DNA from: Arenimonas composti TR7-09 = DSM 18010
Lineage (GTDB): Bacteria; Pseudomonadota; Gammaproteobacteria; Xanthomonadales; Xanthomonadaceae
NCBI RefSeq assembly: GCF_000426365.1
Contig: NZ_KE384525.1
Location: 44,072 to 108,071 of the forward strand
Reading direction: 5' to 3'
DNA: 64,000 bases
Shown: in pieces, positions 42,051-53,306 of the stretch
Position numbering within the stretch: the first letter of the stretch is position 1
Layout: every line of letters starts with the position of its first letter
Notes under the pieces: model-generated
What the model was told of the DNA's origin: nothing
The model's input: the letters and a program-made list of their open reading frames with translations, nothing else
The model's database searches: none
Translations under genes and position numbers: made by a program

Positions 42051-43070
42051 GTGTCCCGATTCCCCACGCTTCGTCTCGTCACCCTCGCCCTCGCGGCGAC
42101 GTTCGCGGCCGGCACCCAGGCCGCCGAAGTCACCGGCGCCGGCGCCTCCTTCGTCTATCCGGCGATGTCGCGCTGGTCGGCCGACTACAACGAGGCCACC
42201 GGCCATCGCGTGAACTACCAGTCGATCGGCTCCGGCGGCGGCATCGCGCAGATCAAGGCGGCGACCGTCGACTTCGGCTCGTCCGACGCGCCGCTGTCGC
42301 CGGCGGATCTCGAGGCGGCCGGCCTGGCGCAGTTCCCGTCGGTGGTCGGCGGCATCGTTCCGGTCGTGAACCTCGAAGGCGTGGCGCCCGGCGGCATCCG
42401 CTTCACCGGCGAACTGCTCGCCGACATCTTCCTCGGCAAGATCCGCACCTGGAACGACCCGGCGATCGCCGCGGTGAACCCGGGCGTGACCCTGCCGGCG
42501 ACGCGCATCACGGTCGTGCACCGCTCCGACGGTTCCGGCACCACCTTCAACTTCGTCAACTATCTCTCCAAGGTCAGCGACGAGTGGAAGACCAAGGTCG
42601 GCGAAGGTACCTCGGTGCGCTGGCCGACCGGCGTCGGCGGCAAGGGCAACGAGGGTGTCGCGGCCTACGTGAAGCAGATCAAGGGCTCGATCGGTTACGT
42701 CGAGCTGAGCTACGCGCTGGTCAACGACCTCAGCTACGGCGCGCTGCGCAATGCCGCCGGCGAGTTCGTGCAGCCGAGCAACGCGTCGATCGCCGCCGCC
42801 GCCGCGAGTGCCGACTGGGCGGGCGTCGAGGACTTCTCCCTGGTGCTGACGAATGCGCCGGGCGCGGACGCCTGGCCGATCGCCGCGACCAACTTCATCC
42901 TGATGCACCGCCAGCCGAAGGACGCGGCCCGCAGCGCCGGCGCCCTGGCCTTCTTCGAGTGGGTGTACGCCAACGGCGACGAAGCGGCGACCACCCTCGG
43001 CTACGTGCCGCTGCCGGACACCCTGGTGACCCGCATCACCACGTACTGGGATGGCCGCATCGCGGACTGA
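42051..43070 (+). CDS. pstS: Periplasmic phosphate-binding protein PstS
   Basis: High-affinity phosphate receptor of the Pst ABC importer, 339 residues with a signal peptide (cut after TQA-A). Phosphate-site motifs: TGAGASFVYPAMSRW, GSGGGIAQI, FGSSDAPL and VVHRSDGSGTTFNFVNYL. It starts with GTG (42051) and has AAGGAG ten bases upstream. First gene of pstSCAB-phoU, under the Pho box at 41987. Confidence 0.97.
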   Translation: MSRFPTLRLVTLALAATFAAGTQAAEVTGAGASFVYPAMSRWSADYNEATGHRVNYQSIGSGGGIAQIKAATVDFGSSDAPLSPADLEAAGLAQFPSVVGGIVPVVNLEGVAPGGIRFTGELLADIFLGKIRTWNDPAIAAVNPGVTLPATRITVVHRSDGSGTTFNFVNYLSKVSDEWKTKVGEGTSVRWPTGVGGKGNEGVAAYVKQIKGSIGYVELSYALVNDLSYGALRNAAGEFVQPSNASIAAAAASADWAGVEDFSLVLTNAPGADAWPIAATNFILMHRQPKDAARSAGALAFFEWVYANGDEAATTLGYVPLPDTLVTRITTYWDGRIAD

Positions 43071-43073
43071 CGG

Positions 43074-44048
43074 ATGAATGCGATCCCCGCCCAGGCCGGC
43101 TCCGCGCTGGCCGAACGCAATCGCCTCGACAGCCGCAACGACCGCCTCTTCCGGGGGGCGGTCGCCGCGGCGGGGCTGTTCGTGCTGGTCACGCTGCTCG
43201 CCGCCGCGCTGTCGATGGCCTGGGGCGGTCGGGAGGCGTTCCAGGAGTTCGGCTTCGGCTTCCTCGTGTCGACCGAATGGAACCCGGTGACCCGGGAGTT
43301 CGGCGCCCTGGTGCCGATCTACGGCACGCTCGTCACTGCGCTCATCGCGATGCTGATCGCGGTGCCGGTGAGCTTCGGCATCGCGGTGTTCCTCACCGAA
43401 GTGGCGCCGCCGTGGCTGCGCACGCCGGTGGGCGCGGCGATCGAGCTGCTCGCCGGCATCCCGTCGATCATCTACGGCATGTGGGGCCTGTTCGTGCTGG
43501 TCCCGTGGCTCGGCGAGAACGTGTTCCCGTGGCTGGACGAGAACGTCGGCACGCTGCCGGTGATCGGGCGCCTGTTCCAGGGCCCGCCGCTCGGCATCGG
43601 CATGGGCACCGCCGGGCTGGTGCTGGCGATCATGGTGATCCCCTTCATCGCCTCGGTGATGCGCGAGGTCTTCCTGACCGTGCCGGCGCGGCTGAAGGAA
43701 TCGGCATACGCGCTCGGCTCCACCACCACGGAAGTGGTCTGGAACATCGTGCTGCCGTACACGCGTTCGGCGGTGCTGGGCGGCGTCTTCCTCGGCCTGG
43801 GCCGCGCGCTCGGCGAGACGATGGCGGTCACCTTCGTGCTCGGCAACGCGCACTACCTCACCGCCTCGCTGCTGGAACCGGGCAACTCGATCGCCGCGAC
43901 CATCGCCAACGAGTTCGCCGAGGCCGACTCGCCGATGTACCTCAGCTCGCTGATCGCGCTCGGCTTCCTGCTGTTCGTCGTCACCTTCATCGTGCTCTCG
44001 ATCGCCCGCCTGATGCTGCGCGGCCTGAACAAGCAGGAGGGCGCATGA
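43074..44048 (+). CDS. pstC: Phosphate ABC transporter permease PstC
   Basis: Inner-membrane permease of 324 residues, six helices plus an N-terminal extension. The periplasmic region has REFGALVPIYGTLVTALIAM, and the EAA loop is RLKESAYALGSTTTEVVWNI. It pairs with PstA. It begins three bases after the pstS stop and overlaps pstA by ATGA. Confidence 0.96.
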   Translation: MNAIPAQAGSALAERNRLDSRNDRLFRGAVAAAGLFVLVTLLAAALSMAWGGREAFQEFGFGFLVSTEWNPVTREFGALVPIYGTLVTALIAMLIAVPVSFGIAVFLTEVAPPWLRTPVGAAIELLAGIPSIIYGMWGLFVLVPWLGENVFPWLDENVGTLPVIGRLFQGPPLGIGMGTAGLVLAIMVIPFIASVMREVFLTVPARLKESAYALGSTTTEVVWNIVLPYTRSAVLGGVFLGLGRALGETMAVTFVLGNAHYLTASLLEPGNSIAATIANEFAEADSPMYLSSLIALGFLLFVVTFIVLSIARLMLRGLNKQEGA

Positions 44049-44908
44049 ACGCGACCGCCGACCGGCTCTACGCGCGCCGCCGGCTGCGCAACGGCGTGGT
44101 GCTCGCCCTGAGCGGCGCGGCGACCCTGTTCGGGCTGTTCTGGCTGGTGTGGATCCTGTGGACCACGCTCAGCCGCGGCATGGCTGCGTTCGGGCCGCAC
44201 CTGTTCACCGCGATGACGCCGCCGCCGGGCCAGGAAGAAGGCGGCCTGCTCAACGCGCTCGCCGGCTCGCTGATCATGTGCCTGCTCGCGGTCGCGATGG
44301 CGACGCCGGTCGGCATCGCCGCCGGCACCTGGCTGGCCGAGTACGCGAACCGGCGCGCGCTCGGCGAGACGGTGCGCTTCGTCAACGACATCCTGCTGTC
44401 GGCGCCGTCGATCGTGCTGGGCCTGTTCGTCTACACGCTGGTGGTGGCGCCGATGGGCGGCTTCTCCGGCCTGTCGGGCGCGATCGCGCTGGGTTTCATC
44501 GTGCTGCCGGTGGTCGTCCGCACCACCGACGAGATGCTGCGGCTGGTGCCGGCGCAGATGCGCGAGGCGGCGCTGTCGCTGGGCATCCCGCGCTGGAAGG
44601 TCGACGTGCAGATCCTGTGGCGCGCGGCGATGCCCGGCATCGTCACCGGCGTGCTGCTGGCGCTGGCGCGCATCAGCGGCGAAACCGCGCCGCTGCTCTT
44701 CACCGCCCTCAACAACCAGTACTGGAGCACCGACCTGGGCAAGCCGATGGCGAGCGTCCCGGTGGTGATCTTCCAGTTCGCGATGAGTCCCTTCGAATAC
44801 TGGAACCAGCTCGCCTGGGCCGGCGCCTTCGTGGTCACGATGTTCGTGCTCGCGATCGGCCTGCTCGCCCGCTGGCTGCTGCTGCGCAACCGGATGAGCC
44901 ATGACTGA
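44045..44908 (+). CDS. pstA: Phosphate ABC transporter permease PstA
   Basis: Second permease subunit, 287 residues with six helices. The EAA loop is [19 protein letters not shown], and the end of the pore region is [15 protein letters not shown], typical of PstA. It overlaps pstC at its start and pstB by eight bases at its end. Confidence 0.96.
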   Translation: MNATADRLYARRRLRNGVVLALSGAATLFGLFWLVWILWTTLSRGMAAFGPHLFTAMTPPPGQEEGGLLNALAGSLIMCLLAVAMATPVGIAAGTWLAEYANRRALGETVRFVNDILLSAPSIVLGLFVYTLVVAPMGGFSGLSGAIALGFIVLPVVVRTTDEMLRLVPAQMREAALSLGIPRWKVDVQILWRAAMPGIVTGVLLALARISGETAPLLFTALNNQYWSTDLGKPMASVPVVIFQFAMSPFEYWNQLAWAGAFVVTMFVLAIGLLARWLLLRNRMSHD

Positions 44909-45758
44909 GCCGATGAATGCGACCACGATGCCCCCCCTGACCGCCGTCGCCGGCGCCGCGACGATCCACCGCGCCGCCGGTGCCGCGACGGACACGGTTC
45001 CGGCCGAAGCGCGCATCGCCGCGCGCGGGCTGGGCTTCCACTACGGCGACAGCCAGGCGCTGCGCGGCGTCGACCTCGACGTGCTCGACCGCAAGGTCAC
45101 CGCGCTGATCGGCCCGTCGGGCTGCGGCAAGTCGACGCTGCTGCGGATCTTCAACCGCATCTACTCGATCTATCCGGGCCAGCGCGCGAGCGGGCAGGTG
45201 CTGCTCGATGGCGAAGACGTGCTCGACCCCAGGTACCCGCTCAACCGGCTGCGCAGCAAGGTCGGCATGGTGTTCCAGAAGCCGGTGCCGTTCCCGATGT
45301 CGATCCGCGACAACATCGCCTACGGCATCGGCCACTACGAGAAGCTCTCGAAGGCCGACATGGCGGTGCGCGTCGAACACGCGCTGCGCCAGGCGGCGCT
45401 GTGGGACGAGGTCAAGGACAAGCTCGACAAGTCGGCGCTCGGGCTGTCCGGCGGCCAGCAGCAGCGGCTGTGCATCGCCCGGGCGGTGGCGCTGAAGCCG
45501 CAGGTGATCCTGTTCGACGAGCCGACCTCGGCGCTCGACCCGATCGCCACCGGCCGCATCGAGCAGCTGTTCGCCGAGCTCAAGCAGCAGTTCACGATCC
45601 TGATCGTCACCCACAACATGCAGCAGGCGGCGCGCTGCTCGGACTACACCGCGTTCATGTACCTCGGCGAGCTGGTCGAGTACGGGCCGACGCCGACGAT
45701 CTTCACCCGGCCGGCGAAGCAGCAGACCGAGGACTACATCACCGGCCGCTTCGGCTGA
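44901..45758 (+). CDS. pstB: Phosphate ABC transporter ATPase PstB
   Basis: ATP-binding subunit, 285 residues. Walker [10 protein letters not shown], signature [14 protein letters not shown], Walker [14 protein letters not shown] and the switch His in [13 protein letters not shown]. The N-terminal 38 residues before the ABC fold ([20 protein letters not shown] and on) are longer than in E. coli PstB; an internal start at MNATTM is possible. The start at 44901 overlaps the pstA stop. Confidence 0.97.
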   Translation: MTEPMNATTMPPLTAVAGAATIHRAAGAATDTVPAEARIAARGLGFHYGDSQALRGVDLDVLDRKVTALIGPSGCGKSTLLRIFNRIYSIYPGQRASGQVLLDGEDVLDPRYPLNRLRSKVGMVFQKPVPFPMSIRDNIAYGIGHYEKLSKADMAVRVEHALRQAALWDEVKDKLDKSALGLSGGQQQRLCIARAVALKPQVILFDEPTSALDPIATGRIEQLFAELKQQFTILIVTHNMQQAARCSDYTAFMYLGELVEYGPTPTIFTRPAKQQTEDYITGRFG

Positions 45759-45785
45759 GCCCCGCCGCACTCCCTCCCCGCTCCC

Positions 45786-45807
45786 GTAGGAGCGCCTTCA
45801 GGCGCGA
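45786..45807. repeat. REP hairpin in the phoU leader
   Basis: GTAGGAGCGCCTTCAGGCGCGA, read in the inverse direction to the copies at 19339 and 41920. It ends four bases before the phoU ATG. No separate Shine-Dalgarno site exists; the only AGGAG is the REP's own, brought near the ATG if the stem folds. Confidence 0.85.
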
Positions 45808-45811
45808 TTCC

Positions 45812-46501
45812 ATGCAAGCCCACATCGTCCAGAGTTACGACACCGAACTCTCCCGCCTCGACGCCGAGATCCGCCGGATGGGCGAACTGGCCGTCGCCCA
45901 GCTCGACGCCGCCATGGACGCACTGCAGCGACAGGATCGCGCCGCCGCCGAGCGCGTGGTCGCCGGCGACGACGCCGTCGATGCGCTCGAGCACGCGATC
46001 GGCCACGACGTGCTGCAGCTCCTGGCGCTGCGCCAGCCGCTCGCGCGCGACCTGCGCGAGGTTTACGCGACGCTGCGCATCTCCGCCGACATCGAACGCA
46101 TCGGCGACCTCGCGGCCAATGTCGCCAAGCGCGGCATCGTGCTCGCCGACGGCCCGCCGGTACCGCTCGCGCACGGCGTCACCGCCCTCGCGAACCTCGC
46201 CGGCGAGCTCGCCCGCGACGCGCTCGATTCCTGGAACGCCCGCGACGGCGAACGCGCGATCGCCGTCCGCGGCCGCGACGTCGCCCTCGACGCCGCCTAC
46301 ACCGCGCTGTTCCGCGAGCTGCTGACCTACATGGCCGAGGATCCGCGCCGGATCACCGCCTGTACTCACCTGCTGTTCGTGGCCAAGAACCTCGAACGGA
46401 TCGGCGACCATGCCACCAACATCGCCGAGGCGACCTGGTTCGTCGTGAACGGCGAATTCCCCGGCGAGCGGATGAAGGGCGACGCGATCCTCGCCGGCTA
46501 A
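45812..46501 (+). CDS. phoU: Phosphate signalling protein PhoU
   Basis: Negative regulator that links PstSCAB to the PhoR/PhoB two-component system, 229 residues made of two three-helix bundles. Metal-binding motifs are ISADIERIGDLAANVAKR and VAKNLERIGDHATNIAEA (the E/DxxxD pattern). The ATG at 45812 lies next to a REP hairpin; the longer in-frame region upstream overlaps pstB. phoB and phoR are not in the window. Confidence 0.96.
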   Translation: MQAHIVQSYDTELSRLDAEIRRMGELAVAQLDAAMDALQRQDRAAAERVVAGDDAVDALEHAIGHDVLQLLALRQPLARDLREVYATLRISADIERIGDLAANVAKRGIVLADGPPVPLAHGVTALANLAGELARDALDSWNARDGERAIAVRGRDVALDAAYTALFRELLTYMAEDPRRITACTHLLFVAKNLERIGDHATNIAEATWFVVNGEFPGERMKGDAILAG

Positions 46502-46836
46502 TCGACCGATTCCAGGGCGATGGCACGCATCATCAGCTCCTCCTGCGAGAATCGGCGCTCGAGATCGCGGCGGTAGGCGCCCCACCAGGCGCGGTCGAGC
46601 TCCGCGCAGACGACTTCGACCAGCACGACGTCGTCGTGCTGGACCAGGCCGACGCCATCTTCCCAGGCACCGAGGGCCGGCGAGCGCAGGAAGGCGGTGC
46701 TGCCGCCGAACTTTTCCGTGAGCTCCGCGCGCACCGCCTCGAACTGCACCTTGGTGCAGGGGCGGCCGGCGTTGTCGCGCAGCGGCAGGAACAGCTGCAC
46801 CAGGTACTGGTCGGCGACGGGGATGGTCTGCGGCAT
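46498..46836 (-). CDS. Conserved hypothetical protein
   Basis: A 112-residue cytoplasmic protein from the ATG at 46836 (MPQTIPVADQYLVQLFLPLR). It shows an alternating beta/alpha pattern with AELTEKFGGSTAF, GVGLVQHDDVVLVEVVCAEL and WWGAYRRDLERRF, the look of a small ferredoxin-like (dimeric alpha-beta barrel) fold; I did not recognise a named family. Its stop overlaps the convergent phoU stop by four bases. No operon partner is seen. Confidence 0.65.
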   Translation of the reverse strand: MPQTIPVADQYLVQLFLPLRDNAGRPCTKVQFEAVRAELTEKFGGSTAFLRSPALGAWEDGVGLVQHDDVVLVEVVCAELDRAWWGAYRRDLERRFSQEELMMRAIALESVD

Positions 46837-47003
46837 CTGTGCTCTCCGGGGTCGGCGGGAGCTTGCGCGGCGACGCGTGGAGGCACCGTCGACCGACGGA
46901 CATGGCGTCGTGAAGCCGCGCCGCACGATCATCGATCGTCGACACGCCGGTCCCGACGATTGTGGTTACCGCGGCGCCTGCCGCGCATGCCTCGGAGACC
47001 ACG

Positions 47004-47471
47004 ATGGGACTGTTCCGCAACATCCTCGACAAGCTCGGGCTCGGCAAGGACCGCGACGCCTACGGCACCCGCCCCTACGAGCAGGCGCCCGGCAAGCCGG
47101 CGACCCCGGGCCCGCTGAGCGGCCAGGCGCCCGGCAGCGGTGGCAGCGGCGGTACCGGCAGCCCGGCTCCGGCGACCCCGACCGCCGGAACCACCCCGGC
47201 GGCGATGCCCCGCGTCGACGTGATGGCGAAGCTCGAAGCGATGTCGGCGAGCGCCGGCCAGAAGCTCAACTGGAAGACCTCGATCGTCGACCTGCTGAAG
47301 CTGCTGGACCTGGATCCGAGTCTCGCCGCGCGCCGGGAGCTCGCCGATGAACTCGGCGCCCCGTCGCACCTGCCGGACGGCTCCGCGGAGATGAACCAGT
47401 GGCTGCACCGCGAGGTGCTGCGGCGGATCGCCGAGAACGGCGGCGACCTGCCGAAGGAACTGCTGGACTGA
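47004..47471 (+). CDS. DUF3597 domain-containing protein
   Basis: A 155-residue protein from the ATG at 47004 (MGLFRNILDKLGLG) with CGGAGACC upstream. A Pro/Gly/Ser-rich linker (about residues 30-70) precedes the conserved domain: LEAMSASAGQKLNWKTSIVD, LLKLLDLDPSLAARRELADE, MNQWLHREVLRRIAENGGD. The domain is LysM-associated in some bacteria and has no assigned role. It lies upstream of the glycine riboswitch with its own transcript. Confidence 0.88.
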   Translation: MGLFRNILDKLGLGKDRDAYGTRPYEQAPGKPATPGPLSGQAPGSGGSGGTGSPAPATPTAGTTPAAMPRVDVMAKLEAMSASAGQKLNWKTSIVDLLKLLDLDPSLAARRELADELGAPSHLPDGSAEMNQWLHREVLRRIAENGGDLPKELLD

Positions 47472-47494
47472 GGCGGCCGCCGCCCGGCTTCGGG

Positions 47495-47500
47495 TAGAAT
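47495..47500 (+). promoter_or_regulatory. Likely -10 box of the gcvP riboswitch transcript
   Basis: TAGAAT 14 bases before the first riboswitch stem. The -35 region is GC-rich with no clear hexamer. Confidence 0.5.
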
Positions 47501-47513
47501 CGCCGGGCTCGAT

Positions 47514-47684
47514 GCGCGGTGCGGGAGAGGGCGGCCACGGCCGCCGCCGAAGGCGTAACGCCCGTAATCGCTCAGGACCCAGGAACCGCACCGCGCGAGC
47601 GACTCTGGAGAGACCGGTTCACCGGCGCCGAAGGGGCAAGGACGGCAGGACGCCGCCCCAAACTCTCAGGCAAAAGGACAGAGG
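47514..47684 (+). promoter_or_regulatory. Tandem glycine riboswitch
   Basis: Two glycine aptamers in series. Aptamer 1 spans 47514-47596: P1 GCGCGGTGCGG pairs with CCGCACCGCGC, and the core shows GGGAGAG, CGCCGAAGGCG and AATCGCTCAGGACC. Aptamer 2 spans about 47601-47684: CTCTGGAGAGACC, GCGCCGAAGGGG, AAACTCTCAGGCAAAAGGAC and closing AGAG. Downstream, CCGCGC (47692-47697) pairs with GCGCGG (47704-47709) before CCCCCTTT, a possible expression platform that glycine would disrupt. The switch should turn gcvP on when glycine is high. Confidence 0.95.
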
Positions 47685-47735
47685 GGCATTCCCGCGCCGC
47701 CGTGCGCGGCCCCCTTTCCAATGCCCGGACCCGCC

Positions 47736-50621
<2,886 letters not shown>

Positions 50622-50643
50622 GGCGGCGGGGGCGGGCTCCGGG

Positions 50644-51060
50644 GTGAAGGCGTTCCTGCTGGTCCTGGTTCGGCCGGACGTGGACGTCGCCGACGAGGCG
50701 GCGCTGCGCGCCGCGGTCGCCGCGGCGATGGCCCCGCATGCGGAGGCGAGCGACGACCCCGGCGAAGACGCCGGCGACCACGGTCGTGCGCGGCGGTGGG
50801 ACTATTACCTGCTGTGCACGCGGGACATCCTTCCGGAATGGCCGGATCCCGCGTTCACCGCCCGCGCCCCGGATGGTCCGCGCGTGGCCCGCGCCGGCGA
50901 CGTTCGCGCATGGCCGCATGCCTTGCTGACACCCGACGGGCGCTGGCACGAGAGCCGCGCGACGTACCAGGCCACGGATCCGCACTGGCCGGCGACCGCC
51001 GCCGGGCTGGTCGCGCCTTACGCGGACCATCACGCGCTCCTCGTGCTCTACCACGCGTGA
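50644..51060 (+). CDS. Hypothetical protein
   Basis: Not recognised. A 138-residue product from a GTG at 50644 (KAFLLVLVRPDVDV), 22 bases after gcvP, with no strong Shine-Dalgarno site. It appears to be cytoplasmic and soluble: no signal or membrane helix. Trp- and Asp-rich segments (RRWDYYLLCTRDILPEW, WHESRATYQATDPHWPATAA) are the main marks. Codon use fits the neighbours. It lies between gcvP and the metallophore cassette, with 88 bases to the next start; any link to either is unknown. Confidence 0.55.
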   Translation: MKAFLLVLVRPDVDVADEAALRAAVAAAMAPHAEASDDPGEDAGDHGRARRWDYYLLCTRDILPEWPDPAFTARAPDGPRVARAGDVRAWPHALLTPDGRWHESRATYQATDPHWPATAAGLVAPYADHHALLVLYHA

Positions 51061-51148
51061 GCCGGCGGGTGACATCCGCCGCCGCCCGGTCCATGCTCGC
51101 CCCACCCGCGCGGCGCGCGGGCACCCCACCGCCATCCGGAGGCGTTCC

Positions 51149-51595
51149 ATGTCCAGCAAGACCCTGACCCCCGTCGTGGTCGCCGGCGCCGTCGCGCTCG
51201 GCAGCCTCGTCCTCGCCGGTTCCGCCTTCGCGATGACGCCGCTCGCGCAGGGCTATCTGCTCGCCGCGGGCAGTGGCGACGACAAGGCGGAGGAGGAAGG
51301 CAAGTGCGGCGAAGGCCGCTGCGGCGAAGGCGGTTGCGGTGCGGCCGCGGCCACGGAAGGCGCCGAGGACAAGGCCGCCGAAGGCAGGTGCGGCGAAGGC
51401 GGTTGCGGCGAGGGCCGCTGCGGCGCCGGCCACGACCACGACGACGACCACGACGACGACCACGACGACGACCACGACGCCGCCCACGACGCCGCCCACG
51501 ACCATGACGCGTCGCACGACGACGACGCGTCCCGCGACCGCGGCAGCGACGAGGCCGAAGACAAGGCGGCGACGGAAGGCACCTGCAACGGCTGA
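51149..51595 (+). CDS. hvfA: HvfA-like metallophore RiPP precursor with EGxCG repeats and His/Asp tail
   Basis: A 148-residue exported precursor. Residues 1-28 are a signal peptide, followed by [12 protein letters not shown], typical of HvfA. The core has six EGxCG pentapeptides: [15 protein letters not shown] (50-64) and [15 protein letters not shown] (78-92). A degenerate seventh (EGTCNG) is at the C-terminus; each group is preceded by D-K-A. Residues 95-123 hold nine His in HDDD/HDAA periods. In studied HvfA the EGKCG cysteines are changed by the MNIO enzyme into oxazolone-thioamide groups that bind copper. GGAGG precedes the ATG. The His/Asp tail suggests an additional, unmodified metal site. 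Confidence 0.9.
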   Translation: MSSKTLTPVVVAGAVALGSLVLAGSAFAMTPLAQGYLLAAGSGDDKAEEEGKCGEGRCGEGGCGAAAATEGAEDKAAEGRCGEGGCGEGRCGAGHDHDDDHDDDHDDDHDAAHDAAHDHDASHDDDASRDRGSDEAEDKAATEGTCNG

Positions 51596-51602
51596 CCGCG
51601 TC

Positions 51603-52439
51603 GTGGCATCGCCCGTGACCGCGCGCGCCGCCGGCCTCGGCTTGCGGCGCGCGCTGATGGCGCAACTGCGCGACGCGCCGGACGGCGGCGTCGACTTCCT
51701 CGAGTGCGCGCCCGAGAACTGGATCGGCGTCGGTGGCCGCTGGCGCGAGCAGCTGCGCGAACTGGCCGCGCGCGTGCCGCTGACCTGCCACGGGCTCTCG
51801 CTCTCGCTGGGTGGCGCCGATCCGCTCGACCGTACGCATCTGCGCCGCGTCCGCGCCTTCCTCGACGAATACGACGTCGCGCTCTACAGCGAGCACCTCT
51901 CGTACAGCAGCGACGGTGGGCAGCTCTACGACCTGCTGCCGCTGCCGTTCACCGAGGAAGCGGTGGCGCATGTGGCCGCGCGCATCGGCGCCGTGCAGGA
52001 CGCGCTCGGGCGGCGGATCGCGGTCGAGAACGTCAGCTACTACGCGGCGCCGTTCCAGGCGATGGACGAGCGCGACTTCATCGGCGCGGTCCTCGCCGAG
52101 GCCGATTGCGACCTGCTGCTCGACGTCAACAACGTCGTCGTGAACGCCACCAACCACGGCTACGACGCCGATGCCTTCCTGCGCGCGCTGCCGGGACCGC
52201 GCATCGTCGGCCTGCATGTCGCGGGACACCACGACGAGGCCCCGGACCTGAAGATCGACACGCACGGCGCGCCGGTCGCGGATCCCGTCTACGCGCTGCT
52301 CGAACGCGCGTGCGCGCTGTTCGGGCCGCGGCCGACGGTGGTGGAGCGCGACTTCGACTACCCGCCGCTCGCCGACCTGCTCGCGGAGGTCGCCCGCGTC
52401 CGCGCGATCCTCCGCACCGCACCCGGCGGCCATGCCTGA
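51603..52439 (+). CDS. hvfB: MNIO (DUF692) multinuclear iron oxidase, HvfB-like
   Basis: The tailoring enzyme expected to oxidise the cysteines of the precursor; 278 residues from the GTG at 51603, seven bases after the hvfA stop (a GTG at 51614 is an alternative). TIM-barrel with candidate iron ligands His63 ([10 protein letters not shown]), His98 (YSEHLSYSS), Glu142 (VENVSYY), Asp174 ([16 protein letters not shown]), His205/His209 (LHVAGHH), Asp219/His221 (IDTHG) and Glu248 (VVERD). DUF692 proteins include MbnB of methanobactin synthesis. The stop overlaps the hvfC ATG by eight bases. Confidence 0.93.
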   Translation: MASPVTARAAGLGLRRALMAQLRDAPDGGVDFLECAPENWIGVGGRWREQLRELAARVPLTCHGLSLSLGGADPLDRTHLRRVRAFLDEYDVALYSEHLSYSSDGGQLYDLLPLPFTEEAVAHVAARIGAVQDALGRRIAVENVSYYAAPFQAMDERDFIGAVLAEADCDLLLDVNNVVVNATNHGYDADAFLRALPGPRIVGLHVAGHHDEAPDLKIDTHGAPVADPVYALLERACALFGPRPTVVERDFDYPPLADLLAEVARVRAILRTAPGGHA

Positions 52440-53211
52440 GCACGCCGCGCTGCGCGAACAGTTGCGCGCCTTCGCCGCGCATCTGCGCGATCCGGAGGCG
52501 GCGCCGGTTCCGGACGGCGTGGATGTGCGCGGGGCCGGCGTCTACCGCCGCCTGGTCTTCGACAATCTCGGCGGGTTGCTCGGCGGTGTTTTCCCGGTCG
52601 CGCGCCGCCTGCTCGGCAAGGCGGCATGGCAGGCGCTGGTCGCGGACTTCCTGCGCGAGTGGCGTTGCCGCACGCCGCTGTTCCCCGGGATCGGCGGCGA
52701 GTTCCTGCAGTACCTCGCGCAGCGCGGCGACGCGGCGGGAGATCCGCCGTGGCTGCAGGAGCTCGCGCACTACGAGTGGATCGAACTCGCGCTCGACCTG
52801 AGCGACGCCGATCCCGGCGCCATCGCGCACGACCCCGACGACGACCTGCTCGCCGGCCGCCCGCTGCTGTCGCCGCTCTGTCGCGTGCTCGCCTACGCCT
52901 GGCCCGTGCACCGCCTGCGCCCGGACGCCGTCCCGGCGACGCCGCCGCCCCGGCCCACCTTCCTCCTCGTGCGCCGCGACGAGACCCAGCGCGTGCGTTT
53001 CGACGAGATCAGCGCACTCACCTTCCGCCTGCTGCAGTCGATCGCCGACGACACCGGCGCCACCGGGCACGCGCTGCTCCTCGCCCTCGCCGCCGAAGCC
53101 CGGGCCGCCGACACGGATGCATTCGTCGCCGAGGGCGCGGTGATGCTGGCGCGGCTGCGCGAGGCGCGCGTCGTGGGGTGCAGGAGTCAGGAGGTAGGAG
53201 GTAGGAGGTAG
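52432..53211 (+). CDS. hvfC: DUF2063 partner protein, HvfC-like
   Basis: A 259-residue protein whose N-terminal DUF2063 domain ([45 protein letters not shown]) is the standard partner of DUF692 enzymes; it probably recognises the precursor leader. The C-terminal domain looks like a winged-helix remnant ([20 protein letters not shown]). The last ten or so residues ([10 protein letters not shown]) and the stop are encoded by a heptad hairpin, so the natural C-terminus may have been cut. No DoxX-type fourth gene follows. The start overlaps hvfB. Confidence 0.9.
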   Translation: MPEHAALREQLRAFAAHLRDPEAAPVPDGVDVRGAGVYRRLVFDNLGGLLGGVFPVARRLLGKAAWQALVADFLREWRCRTPLFPGIGGEFLQYLAQRGDAAGDPPWLQELAHYEWIELALDLSDADPGAIAHDPDDDLLAGRPLLSPLCRVLAYAWPVHRLRPDAVPATPPPRPTFLLVRRDETQRVRFDEISALTFRLLQSIADDTGATGHALLLALAAEARAADTDAFVAEGAVMLARLREARVVGCRSQEVGGRR

Positions 53212-53285
53212 CAATGCGGTGCGCGGCGGACGTGCCGGTCACGACGCACTGCTTCACTACCTCTTACCTCCTACCTCCTACCTCC
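53190..53285. repeat. Heptad hairpin element C (GGAGGTA type)
   Basis: Three exact GGAGGTA copies at 53190-53210 (preceded by GGAGTCA) face TACCTCT and three exact TACCTCC copies at 53258-53285. The 47-base loop has further pairing (GTGCG/CGCAC). The left arm encodes the end and TAG stop of hvfC. The right arm ends 21 bases before the RNase T start. Confidence 0.92.
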
Positions 53286-53306
53286 TGCTCCAAGTATCCT
53301 GCCGGC

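Noticed and set aside
51431-51517. Simple DNA microsatellite without meaning
   Set aside because: The 12-bp units are in frame and code for a regular His/Asp tail in a recognised metallophore precursor, so a coding role is more likely.
53190-53285. CRISPR-like repeat array
   Set aside because: Units are 7 bp, contiguous and without spacers, and face an inverted copy; no cas genes are present. The same holds for the other heptad elements.
53214-53306. N-terminal extension of RNase T
   Set aside because: The in-frame ATG at 53214 would translate the loop and right arm of heptad element C; RNase T similarity begins after 53307.
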